A stretch of 34,413 bases of DNA from an uncultured Clostridia bacterium (lineage in GTDB: Bacteria > Bacillota > Clostridia > Oscillospirales > Acutalibacteraceae): contig CAMVRG010000005.1 in the NCBI GenBank assembly GCA_947169815.1, forward strand, positions 1 through 34,413. Direction: 5' to 3'. Below are positions 8,373 to 16,132 of this stretch, one piece after another. A program made the position numbers and the translations under genes. Under the pieces are notes generated by a model. That model worked only from the letters and a program-made list of their open reading frames with translations. It was not told the DNA's origin and did not search any database. Every line of letters starts with the position of its first letter. The stretch's first letter is position 1.

Positions 8373-9919
8373 TATTTCTTTTCGTGATAAGACTGTTCGG
8401 TATTGACGTTCCATATCGCCGACTTGTCGGGATTTTCATTTATTATCGCGTCAGCCGCTTCAAAGGCGGTTGCCATTGAATGGTCCATATTATTATAGCG
8501 GTGCTGTCCGTTACGTCCGATGCAGTAAAGATTTCCGAAGGTGTTAAGGAAATCCACAAGCTCGTCCATATGAGAATAGGTATCAAAATAAGCGGGATAC
8601 GCCTTTTTAACCTTCTCGCGGTGAGAGTCAAGAACGTCGCTTTCCGAATTTATAACGCCCATTTTAATAAGCTCCTTAACGGCGAGGTCAATACATTTTT
8701 CGTCGCTCATATTCCAGAAGCTGTCCCCCTCCGAGCAGAAATATTCAAGTCCTATCCATACGGTGTTTTCCGCGTCCTTTACGAGATAGGGCGACCAGTT
8801 GTTGAATACCTGGATTCGTCCGAGCTTAACGTCGGTATCCTGGACGTAAATCCAGCAATCGGGAACTATATTTCCGAGCGTTTTAATATCGGTTTCGTTT
8901 TTTAAATTGAGCTTATCGACGAGAAGACCTACCGTTACGAAATCGCGGTAAGGAAGTCCGCTTGCAATACGCCCGATTTTTTCGGGAACCTCAAACTCCA
9001 TAGCCTCTATCAAATCCTTAACGGGCATAGAGGATAAAACGATATCCGCCTCAAGCGTTATTCTTTCGCCGTCCTTCTCATAGGTTACGGAGCTTATTTC
9101 TCCGTTTTCCTTTGAAAGAGAAACGACCTTTGCGTTTTTAATAAGCTCGGCACCGTCAGACTGGATATCCTCTGCAACCTTTTCCCAGAGCTGACCGGGG
9201 CCGTACTTGGGATAAATGAACTCCTCAATAAGCGAGGTCTCGTTTGACTTGCTGCCGAAAATCTTTCCGAAAGCATTTTTAACAACCTCGGTAACAGAGA
9301 TACCCTTAACTCTCTGCTTGCCCCAACTCGGGTCAATCATACTCGGGTGGCGTCCCCAGAGCTTTTCGGTATAGCCTTCAAAAAACATAGAATAAAGAGT
9401 ACGTCCGAAATGATTGATATATAAATCCTCGAGGCTCTTTTCCTCGCGCTTGTGTACGAGGGAGCCCGCATATGAAAAGCCCGATTTAACAGTACGCTTA
9501 AAGCCCATATTAATAAAGGTCTGCGGCTTTAAGGAAATGGGATAATCAAAGAATTTATTAAGGAAATATATTCTTGAAATACGGTTTCTTATAAGAAAGA
9601 CGTTATCCTCTTTTTCGGGGTCGGGACCGCCCGGGGAAAGAGTCTTTTCCCTTCCGAGCTTTTTATCGTCAAACGAGGGCGCGCCCTGAACGGGGAGCCT
9701 GTCCTTCCACCACTGCATAACTCTTTCATCCTTGGAGAAAAAGCGGTGGCCGCCTATATCCATACGGTTTCCGTTATACGTTACAGTTCTTGAAATACCG
9801 CCGACATCTCCGCTTCCCTCAAGAACGGTTATACTGTAATCCTCTTTGTTTTCTTTTAAAAGTGTATCGGCGGCGGTAAGTCCCGCGGGGCCCGCGCCGA
9901 TTATTATAACTTTTTTCAC
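8372..9919 (-). CDS. FAD-dependent oxidoreductase, UGM/protoporphyrinogen oxidase-like
   Basis: 515 residues, GTG start at 9919. The N-terminus is a dinucleotide-binding fold ([18 protein letters not shown]) with the acidic end of strand 2 ([10 protein letters not shown]), followed by [13 protein letters not shown] and WW near residue 60. The central part has YTEKLWG and [15 protein letters not shown]-terminal FAD-contact segment reads [20 protein letters not shown]. These features fit the flavin amine oxidase/UDP-galactopyranose mutase superfamily members often seen in polysaccharide clusters. No substrate can be assigned. No signal peptide. It has its own promoter and converges on the GT-C-like pair, so a shared role in envelope glycan synthesis is plausible but not shown. 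Confidence 0.85.
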   Translation of the reverse strand: MKKVIIIGAGPAGLTAADTLLKENKEDYSITVLEGSGDVGGISRTVTYNGNRMDIGGHRFFSKDERVMQWWKDRLPVQGAPSFDDKKLGREKTLSPGGPDPEKEDNVFLIRNRISRIYFLNKFFDYPISLKPQTFINMGFKRTVKSGFSYAGSLVHKREEKSLEDLYINHFGRTLYSMFFEGYTEKLWGRHPSMIDPSWGKQRVKGISVTEVVKNAFGKIFGSKSNETSLIEEFIYPKYGPGQLWEKVAEDIQSDGAELIKNAKVVSLSKENGEISSVTYEKDGERITLEADIVLSSMPVKDLIEAMEFEVPEKIGRIASGLPYRDFVTVGLLVDKLNLKNETDIKTLGNIVPDCWIYVQDTDVKLGRIQVFNNWSPYLVKDAENTVWIGLEYFCSEGDSFWNMSDEKCIDLAVKELIKMGVINSESDVLDSHREKVKKAYPAYFDTYSHMDELVDFLNTFGNLYCIGRNGQHRYNNMDHSMATAFEAADAIINENPDKSAIWNVNTEQSYHEKK

Positions 9920-9961
9920 AAAATCACTCTTTCGTAAGTTAATCGTTTTATATACCCTGTA

Positions 9962-9990
9962 ATTGTATCACATTATTATTAAGATTTCAA
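9962..9990 (-). promoter_or_regulatory. Promoter of the flavoprotein gene
   Basis: Minus strand TTGAAA (9990-9985), 17-base spacer, TACAAT (9967-9962), about 40 bases upstream of the GTG start. Divergent from the pheST promoter, with only 14 bases between the two -35 elements. Confidence 0.7.
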
Positions 9991-10004
9991 TAAAAATAAA
10001 AGGC

Positions 10005-10033
10005 TTGACAATGTGCGGCGCGGGCGTTATAAT
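10005..10033 (+). promoter_or_regulatory. pheST promoter
   Basis: Consensus TTGACA (10005-10010), 17-base spacer, consensus TATAAT (10028-10033). Transcription should begin near 10040 and run into the T-box leader. A perfect promoter fits a gene controlled by attenuation rather than by initiation. Confidence 0.92.
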
Positions 10034-10039
10034 TTATGC

Positions 10040-10275
10040 AATATGAAAAAACGGCTTTGATTCGGTATAAGTAGGTTGCTTTAAGCCTTTAAGAGAGTGC
10101 GCGGGCGGTGAGAGCGCATAAGGAGGAGTAACTGAATTTCAGCCGATGAGTCCCCCGCGAGAAAGTAAGCGGGGCGTAATTACCGCGTTAAGGTATAAGA
10201 GCGACAGAATAAATAATTCTGTAATTTGAGTGGTACCACGGAATCTTTCCGCCTCATTATGAGGCGGTTTTTTTA
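10040..10275 (+). promoter_or_regulatory. T-box leader specific for tRNA-Phe
   Basis: Tertiary RNA switch that reads uncharged tRNA and controls pheS-pheT. Visible parts: stem I, closed by CGGCT near its 5' end and AGCCG near 10141; the distal AGAGAGTGCGC region; the specifier in ACTGAATTTCAG, where TTC (10138-10140, Phe codon) is followed by a purine; a stem III-like hairpin (CCCCGC / GCGGGG near 10155-10180); the T-box proper GTGGTACCACGGAA (10229-10242); and the overlapping terminator. Uncharged tRNA-Phe would stabilise the antiterminator and allow synthesis of phenylalanyl-tRNA synthetase. Specifier and downstream genes agree. Confidence 0.95.
10249..10275 (+). terminator. T-box attenuator terminator
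   Basis: CCGCCTC (10249-10255), loop ATTAT, GAGGCGG (10261-10267), then eight T. Its 5' arm lies immediately after the T-box sequence, as expected for mutually exclusive terminator and antiterminator. Confidence 0.93.
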
Positions 10276-10292
10276 TTAATACGGAGGTAAAT

Positions 10293-11348
10293 ATGAACAG
10301 TAAAATTCTTGAACTGAAAAAGCAGTTTGAAAACGAGCTTTCCTCAATCAAAGATTTATCCGAGCTTGAGAGCGTAAGAGTTTCATATCTCGGTAAAAAG
10401 GGCTCGGTTACAGACCTTTTAAAGGGTATGAAGGAGCTTTCAAACGAGGAGAAAAAATCCTTCGGTCAGGCGGTCAACGAGCTTAAGGGCGCAGTTGCAG
10501 AAAAGATTGCCGAAAAGACCGAGGAGCTTAAGGCTTTACAGGTACAAAAGGAAATTGAGCTTATGCCCGAATTTGACCTCTCTATGCCCGCAAGGCTTAC
10601 AAGAGGCTCTTATCATCCGATTACTCTCGTTCAGCGCCAGTGCGAACAGATATTCAAATCAATGGGCTTTACCGTTGAGGATTACAGCGAGGTTGTAACA
10701 GACTATGAATGCTTCGAGTCGGTAAATATCCCTAAGGACCATCCCGCAAGAGATATGCAGGATACCTACTATCTCACTAACGGTCAGCTTTTAAAGAGCC
10801 AGACCTCGGCGGCTCAAAACGCGATTTTAAGAAAATATAAAAAGTCCCTCGTTGAGGACGGCGTACCGATTAAGGCTATCTTCCCCGGCCGCTGTTTCAG
10901 AAACGAGGCTACCGATAACTGCCACGAAAATACCTTCTTCCAGATGGAGGGTATGATGGTAGATAAGGATATTTCGATATCCAATCTCATTTACTTTATG
11001 AAAACTATGCTTTCCGAGGTGTTCCAAAAGGATATCAAGGTAAGACTCCGCCCCGGCTTTTTCCCCTTCGTTGAGCCCGGCTTTGAGCTTGACATAAGCT
11101 GTCTTATCTGCGGCGGCGAGGGCTGTTCAAGCTGTAAGCACAGCGGCTGGCTCGAGCTTTGCCCCTGCGGTATGATTCATCCCGAGGTACTCCGTATGGG
11201 CGGAATTGACCCTGAGGAATACACAGGCTTTGCATTCGGTCTCGGACTTACAAGACTCGTAATGATGAAATACGGTATCAGCGACATACGCGACCTCAAC
11301 AGCGGAAGCCTTAAGGTTATGTCTCAGTTTACCGACGATGCGGAATAA
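10293..11348 (+). CDS. pheS: Phenylalanyl-tRNA synthetase alpha subunit
   Basis: Catalytic class II subunit that charges tRNA-Phe as an alpha2-beta2 enzyme. 351 residues, near the usual length. The N-terminal coiled coil (residues 1-90) binds tRNA. The class II core has HPITLVQRQ, the motif 2 region FPGRCFRNEATDNCHENTFFQMEG and motif 3 FAFGLGLTRLVMMKYGI. The Cys-rich insert CLICGGEGCSSC is common in Firmicutes PheS. Motif 3 has LT where many family members have VE before the invariant Arg. Strong RBS (GGAGG); pheT follows after 18 bases. Confidence 0.97.
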   Translation: MNSKILELKKQFENELSSIKDLSELESVRVSYLGKKGSVTDLLKGMKELSNEEKKSFGQAVNELKGAVAEKIAEKTEELKALQVQKEIELMPEFDLSMPARLTRGSYHPITLVQRQCEQIFKSMGFTVEDYSEVVTDYECFESVNIPKDHPARDMQDTYYLTNGQLLKSQTSAAQNAILRKYKKSLVEDGVPIKAIFPGRCFRNEATDNCHENTFFQMEGMMVDKDISISNLIYFMKTMLSEVFQKDIKVRLRPGFFPFVEPGFELDISCLICGGEGCSSCKHSGWLELCPCGMIHPEVLRMGGIDPEEYTGFAFGLGLTRLVMMKYGISDIRDLNSGSLKVMSQFTDDAE

Positions 11349-11366
11349 GAAAGGAGAGTGAATTAA

Positions 11367-13727
11367 ATGTTTTTATCAATGAACTGGATTTCGGACTTTG
11401 TTGATTTAAGCGGTCTGGATAAGATTAAGTTAATAAATCAGTTTTCGCTCTCTACGGCTGAGGTTGAAAACGATATATTCTTCAAGGGCTCTGATATTTC
11501 GGGCATAGTTGCAGCCGAAATCAAGAGCGTTGAAGAGCACCCCGACTCAAAGAAATTACATCTTTTAAAGGTCGACGCCGGCGACGGTCAGCTCACCGAC
11601 GTTGTATGCGGCGCGCCTAACGTAAGAGTAGGTATGAAAACCGCCTTCGCCAAGGTTGGCGCAAAAATCGGTGAAATTGAGATTTCTCCGAGAGCGCTCG
11701 CGGGCTATACGTCGTACGGTATGTGCTGCTCTGAAAAGGAAATCGGCATATCCGACGACAACAGCGGTATTATGGAAATCACCGACGATATTCCCTGCGG
11801 AACGGACCTTAAGGACGCATACGAAATCGAGGATATTATCTTCGAGGTTGATAATAAATCGCTCACAAACCGTCCCGACCTCTGGGGACATTACGGTATA
11901 GCGAGAGAATTCGCCGCCCTTTCGGGACGCGAGCTCAAGCCGATTGAAAAAATCAATACAGCTCAGTATGCCAATCTCCCGAAGGTTGATATGAAAATTG
12001 AGGATTCACTCTGTCAGAGATATTCCTGCCTTCAGGTTGAGAACATTAACCGCAGCGTATCCCCCGTTAATATGAGAATACGCCTTTACTACTGCGGAAT
12101 GAGAGCGATTAATTTTCTTGCTGACCTTACTAACTACCTTATGCTTGAGCTCGGCCAGCCCATGCACGCATTTGACAGCCGCAAGGTTGAAAACATCCGC
12201 GTAAAGCGCTTCAGCGAGCCGTTTGTATTCACGACTCTTGACGGAGTTGAAAGAAATATTGATGAGAACACTCTTATGATTTGTAACGGCGATACTCCTG
12301 TTGCAATCGCGGGTATTATGGGCGGACTCGACTCTGAAATCGTTGAGGATACAACTACCCTCACTCTCGAGAGCGCAACCTTTGACGCGGCTTCAATCCG
12401 TAAGTCAACAGTCCGTCTTGCTCACAGAACGGACTCCTCAATGCGTTACGAAAAGAGTCTCGACCCCGAGCTCACTGTTCTTGCAATCGAGCGTTTTGTA
12501 AAGCTGCTTCAGGAAGCTGATGGCGGAGTTAAGGTTGTTTCCGCGCTCACCGACGAGTACGCTTATCATTATCCCGAAATTGAGATTGATTTTGACAAGG
12601 CGTTCGTTGACAAGTACACGGGAATTGAAATTGATAACGGTACAATCGTTTCAACTCTCAACTCGCTCGGCTTCAACGCAAGCGAGAATGACGGTAATTT
12701 CAGCGTAACGGTACCGAGCTGGAGAGGCACTAAGGACGTTACAATGAAGGCTGATATTATCGAGGAGATTACAAGAATCTACGGCTACGATAATTTTGAC
12801 GTTCACACTACCCGCTCCCCGCTTTATCCCGTACGTCCCGATATTGAAAAGACCGACGAGGATAAGATTAAGGACTTACTCGTTAAGCGCTATTCGCTCC
12901 ACGAGCTTCACTCCTACGTCTGGGGCTACTATGACGAGCTCAAGGCGCTCGGTCTTGACGTTGAGGGCGAAATCAAGCTTATCAACGCCACAAACCCGAA
13001 TATTGAGACAATCCGAAATTCGATGATTCCGACTCAGCTCTGTCAGGTTAAGAGCAACACCTCTTACTCGCCCGACTTCGGTATCTTTGAAATCGGAAGA
13101 GTTGTAACGGGTATCGACGAAAACGGGCTCTGTATCGAAAAGAAAAAGCTTGGCATTACTCTTTATTCAAGAGTTAAGCCGCTCAATATTCTTTACTTTG
13201 AGCTGCGCGATATTATCAACGTAATAGCTGATGACCTTAAGCACAAGGCGGTAAGCTATGAGAAAAAGGAAGTTTCTCACCCCTTCCAGCACCCGAGAAA
13301 TCTTAACGCGGCAATCTGCGACGGTATGGAAATCGGCGAAATCGGACTCATTCATCCGACCGTTGCAAAGAAGATTGACAAGAAGGCGGCTATCGTTTAC
13401 GCCGAGCTTGATATTACCGAGCTTGCCAAGATTGAAAACGCCTCGATTAAATACGAGGAGCCGAGCAAGTTCCCGACAATTGAGATTGACCTTTCGTTCG
13501 TAACAAAGCGCTTTGAGCCGATTGCAAAGGCAATTAAAAACGCGAACTCGCCGCTCATTAAGAGCATAGAGGTTACCGACGTTTACGAGGACGAGGGAGA
13601 GAAATCAATTACAACAAGAATTGTATTCTCCCACCCCGAAAAGACGCTCAAGCGCGAGGAGGTTCAGGAGGTTGCTGACTCAATCATTAACAACCTTAAA
13701 TCGCTCGGAATCGAACTTAAATCATAA
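11367..13727 (+). CDS. pheT: Phenylalanyl-tRNA synthetase beta subunit
   Basis: 786 residues, full length for the family. In order: an N-terminal EMAP/OB-fold tRNA-binding domain (residues about 40-150, with VVCGAPNVR and YGMCCSEKEIG), the B3/B4 editing domain, a B5 domain, the class II-like core (EEITRIYGYDNF, RNSMIPTQLC) and the C-terminal ferredoxin-fold anticodon-binding domain (KFPTIEIDLSFV to ITTRIVFSHPEKTL). It provides editing of mischarged Tyr and binds the tRNA anticodon. RBS AAGGAGAG. Cotranscribed with pheS under the T-box. Confidence 0.97.
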   Translation: MFLSMNWISDFVDLSGLDKIKLINQFSLSTAEVENDIFFKGSDISGIVAAEIKSVEEHPDSKKLHLLKVDAGDGQLTDVVCGAPNVRVGMKTAFAKVGAKIGEIEISPRALAGYTSYGMCCSEKEIGISDDNSGIMEITDDIPCGTDLKDAYEIEDIIFEVDNKSLTNRPDLWGHYGIAREFAALSGRELKPIEKINTAQYANLPKVDMKIEDSLCQRYSCLQVENINRSVSPVNMRIRLYYCGMRAINFLADLTNYLMLELGQPMHAFDSRKVENIRVKRFSEPFVFTTLDGVERNIDENTLMICNGDTPVAIAGIMGGLDSEIVEDTTTLTLESATFDAASIRKSTVRLAHRTDSSMRYEKSLDPELTVLAIERFVKLLQEADGGVKVVSALTDEYAYHYPEIEIDFDKAFVDKYTGIEIDNGTIVSTLNSLGFNASENDGNFSVTVPSWRGTKDVTMKADIIEEITRIYGYDNFDVHTTRSPLYPVRPDIEKTDEDKIKDLLVKRYSLHELHSYVWGYYDELKALGLDVEGEIKLINATNPNIETIRNSMIPTQLCQVKSNTSYSPDFGIFEIGRVVTGIDENGLCIEKKKLGITLYSRVKPLNILYFELRDIINVIADDLKHKAVSYEKKEVSHPFQHPRNLNAAICDGMEIGEIGLIHPTVAKKIDKKAAIVYAELDITELAKIENASIKYEEPSKFPTIEIDLSFVTKRFEPIAKAIKNANSPLIKSIEVTDVYEDEGEKSITTRIVFSHPEKTLKREEVQEVADSIINNLKSLGIELKS

Positions 13728-13730
13728 AAG

Positions 13731-13760
13731 AAAAACTGCTGACGCTGTCAGCAGTTTTTT
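13731..13760. terminator. Bidirectional terminator, pheT / NahK-like gene
   Basis: CTGCTGAC (13736-13743), loop GCT, GTCAGCAG (13747-13754), extended by A5 on the left and T6 on the right, so U-runs exist in both directions. The stop codon of the convergent gene lies inside it. Confidence 0.92.
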
Positions 13761-14827
13761 ATTATCTCTTCCATTTCGCTCATTTTCTTTTCCATATCCG
13801 AAACGAGCTTGAACTGGTTTTTAGCCCTTACTAAATTATGTTCGGGATAATCGGTTTTGAAATAGACGTCGCCCATAAGATAATCCGTTAAAAATCTCAT
13901 TCCGCACTCAAGCGTAATAAGCCACGCAGAATAGGCGAGAAGCCCTTTTTCGGTTTCAGTAAGAGAAGCGCCCGCCTCGCCGAGATATCCCTCGGCGTAT
14001 GCTTTAAAGTATTCAAGGCTCATTTCAACCTTACCGAGGTCCTTTTCGTCCTCAGCCGCCGTGCTTGCGCCGAATCGGATTGAATCGCCGAAATCGTAAA
14101 GCGCACTGCCGGGCATTACGGTATCAAGGTCAATTACCGCGAGGCTCTCTCCCGTGTTTTTATCAAAAAGAATATTATTGAGCTTCGTGTCGTTATGGGT
14201 AACCCTGAGCGGAACCTCTCCCGATAAGAGCGCGTCGGTAATACGGTAAAGCTTCTTTTCGCGCTCCCTTACAAAGCTGATTTCCTCCTCACAGCTTTCC
14301 GCCCTTGAGCAGATATTCTTTAATACTGCGGGCTCAAACTCGTTAGCGAAACGCCACGGCGTATCGTGGAAATGGGGTATCGTCTCGGCAAGAGTATCCG
14401 CGGGAAAAGAGGCAAGAAGCTTCTGAAACTGTCCGAAGGCGGCGCCGCTTTTCTTAAACATTTCGGGCGTGTCGGCTGAGTCGTAGCAGATACTGTTTTC
14501 AACGAATATGTACGCCCGATAGCACTCGCCGTCAGACGTTTTGAGATATTCCCTTCCGTCTGTCGTTCTTATGAATTTAAGGGTTTCCCTTTCGGGCTCT
14601 CCGCCGTTTTCAATAATAATATTCTTAAGATAACGCGTAACCGAAAAAACGTTATCCATAAGCGCGTCGGGATTTTTGAAAACGTTAGTATTTATCTTCT
14701 GAATTACATATCTTTTTTCGCCGAAATCGGCTATATACGTACTGTTTATATGTCCAGAGCCGAACTCCTTAACGCTTATGAGTTCGCCCTCAAATCTGAA
14801 CTCGGAAATAATACTCTTAATATCCAT
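13748..14827 (-). CDS. NahK-like sugar kinase (APH fold)
   Basis: 359-residue phosphotransferase of the aminoglycoside phosphotransferase/choline kinase fold. The ATP-binding N-lobe has GSGHINSTYIA and YVIQKINTNVF, which closely resembles N-acetylhexosamine 1-kinase (NahK). Catalytic loop THNDTKLNN (H211, D213, N218) and metal-binding VIDLDTVMPG (D233, D235) are intact. Likely reaction: ATP-dependent 1-phosphorylation of a (N-acetyl)hexosamine for salvage of host or cell-wall sugars. No phosphorylase, uridylyltransferase or transporter lies beside it, so the substrate is open. RBS GGAGGCG; read from a promoter back to back with that of fprA. Confidence 0.85.
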   Translation of the reverse strand: MDIKSIISEFRFEGELISVKEFGSGHINSTYIADFGEKRYVIQKINTNVFKNPDALMDNVFSVTRYLKNIIIENGGEPERETLKFIRTTDGREYLKTSDGECYRAYIFVENSICYDSADTPEMFKKSGAAFGQFQKLLASFPADTLAETIPHFHDTPWRFANEFEPAVLKNICSRAESCEEEISFVREREKKLYRITDALLSGEVPLRVTHNDTKLNNILFDKNTGESLAVIDLDTVMPGSALYDFGDSIRFGASTAAEDEKDLGKVEMSLEYFKAYAEGYLGEAGASLTETEKGLLAYSAWLITLECGMRFLTDYLMGDVYFKTDYPEHNLVRAKNQFKLVSDMEKKMSEMEEIIKNC

Positions 14828-14844
14828 ATCACGCCTCCGAGCCT

Positions 14845-14873
14845 ATTTTAACATATGTTACTATTTTTAGCAA
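14845..14873 (-). promoter_or_regulatory. Promoter of the NahK-like gene
   Basis: Minus strand TTGCTA (14873-14868), 17-base spacer, TAAAAT (14850-14845). Its -35 is 6 bases from that of the divergent fprA promoter, with GCAAT-TATT-ATTGC (14870-14883) spanning the gap. Confidence 0.65.
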
Positions 14874-14879
14874 TTATTA

Positions 14880-14908
14880 TTGCAATAGTAATTAAAATAT
14901 TGTAAAAT
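14880..14908 (+). promoter_or_regulatory. fprA promoter
   Basis: TTGCAA (14880-14885), 17-base spacer, TAAAAT (14903-14908), 28 bases upstream of the fprA start. Confidence 0.7.
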
Positions 14909-14936
14909 ATATTAAGAAATATTAAGGAGAAATACT

Positions 14937-16097
14937 ATGCTTAAAATTACTCAAACTATTAAATACGCAGGCGTAAACGATTACGATATCGACCTTTTTG
15001 AGAGTCAGTATATACTCGAAAAGGGTATGGCGTACAACTCATACGTTATACTTGACGAAAAAATCGCGGTATGCGACGGCGTTGATAAAATAGCCGTTGA
15101 CAGATGGTTTGAAAACCTTGATAAGATACTTGAGGGTAAGACTCCCGACTATCTTATAGTTCACCATTTAGAGCCCGACCACAGCGCAGGCATTGACGCT
15201 TTCGCAGAAAAATATCCCGACTCAAAAATTGTTCTCTCTCAGGGCGCGCTCAGAATGTTTCCCCAGTTTTCTGACGTTCCCTCAGACAGAGTAATCGCTA
15301 TGAAGGAAAAGGACGAGCTTTCCCTCGGCGAACACACGCTCACCTTCTTTATGGCGCCTATGGTTCACTGGCCTGAGGTTATGGTAAGCTACGACGAAAA
15401 GGACAAGGTCCTCTTCTCAGCCGACGCCTTCGGTAAATTCGGAACGGTTGACGCCGACGAGGGCTGGTCGTGCGAAGCGAGACGCTACTATTTCAATATC
15501 GTAGGCAAATACGGAAAGCAGGTTCAGGCGGTTCTTTCCAAGCTCGGCGGACTTGATATTAACTATATCTGCCCGCTTCACGGCCCCGTGCTTTCAGATA
15601 CAATCCCCGAGGTTATCTCGCTTTATAAAACCTGGTCGGCTTACGAGCCTGAGGACAGAGGCGTATTTATAGCAGCCGCTTCAATTCACGGAAACACGCT
15701 TGAAGCCGCAGAAAAAATGAAGGAAATCCTTGAAGAAAAGGGCTGTCCGAGGGTTGCTCTCGCCGACCTTTCAAGAGACGATATAGCAGAATGCGTTGAG
15801 GACGGTTTCCGCCACAGCGTACTTCTCTGTATGGCGTCAAGCTACGACGGCGGCGTTTTTGCGCCTATGAGCGATTATCTTCATCATCTTGAGCACAAGG
15901 CGTTTCAGAACAGAACGGTAGCCCTCGTTGAAAATACCTCGTGGGCTCCGAGCGCAATACGCACGATGAAATCTGAATTTGAAAAGATGAAGGATATCAA
16001 CATTCTCGACAAGACGGTTTCAATTAAAACAAGACTTACCGAGGATAATATCAAAGAGCTTGAATCGCTTGCAGACGAGATTATTAATAATATTTAG
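14937..16097 (+). CDS. fprA: Flavodiiron protein (FprA-type O2/NO reductase)
   Basis: Cytoplasmic enzyme that reduces oxygen to water (or NO to N2O) and protects anaerobes. 386 residues. The N-terminal metallo-beta-lactamase domain carries a full diiron site: HxExD at H77, E79, D81, then H144 in MVHWPE, D163 in SADAFG and H215 in PLHGP. A flavodoxin domain follows from about residue 250, with the FMN phosphate loop ASIHGNT. No C-terminal rubredoxin or NADH-flavin reductase module is fused, so electrons must come from a separate rubredoxin or similar carrier. RBS AAGGAGA. Transcribed alone or with the methyltransferase that follows after 35 bases. Confidence 0.95.
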   Translation: MLKITQTIKYAGVNDYDIDLFESQYILEKGMAYNSYVILDEKIAVCDGVDKIAVDRWFENLDKILEGKTPDYLIVHHLEPDHSAGIDAFAEKYPDSKIVLSQGALRMFPQFSDVPSDRVIAMKEKDELSLGEHTLTFFMAPMVHWPEVMVSYDEKDKVLFSADAFGKFGTVDADEGWSCEARRYYFNIVGKYGKQVQAVLSKLGGLDINYICPLHGPVLSDTIPEVISLYKTWSAYEPEDRGVFIAAASIHGNTLEAAEKMKEILEEKGCPRVALADLSRDDIAECVEDGFRHSVLLCMASSYDGGVFAPMSDYLHHLEHKAFQNRTVALVENTSWAPSAIRTMKSEFEKMKDINILDKTVSIKTRLTEDNIKELESLADEIINNI

Positions 16098-16102
16098 TTT
16101 TC

Positions 16103-16126
16103 GGGGAGGGTTTTTGCGCCCTCCCG
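16103..16126 (+). other. GC-rich hairpin before the methyltransferase gene
   Basis: GGGAGGG (16104-16110), 8-base loop, CCCTCCC (16119-16125), 7 bases before the ATG at 16133. Only GTTTAAAA follows, so terminator activity would be weak. The GGAGG that could serve as a ribosome binding site is inside the stem. Confidence 0.55.
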
Positions 16127-16132
16127 TTTAAA

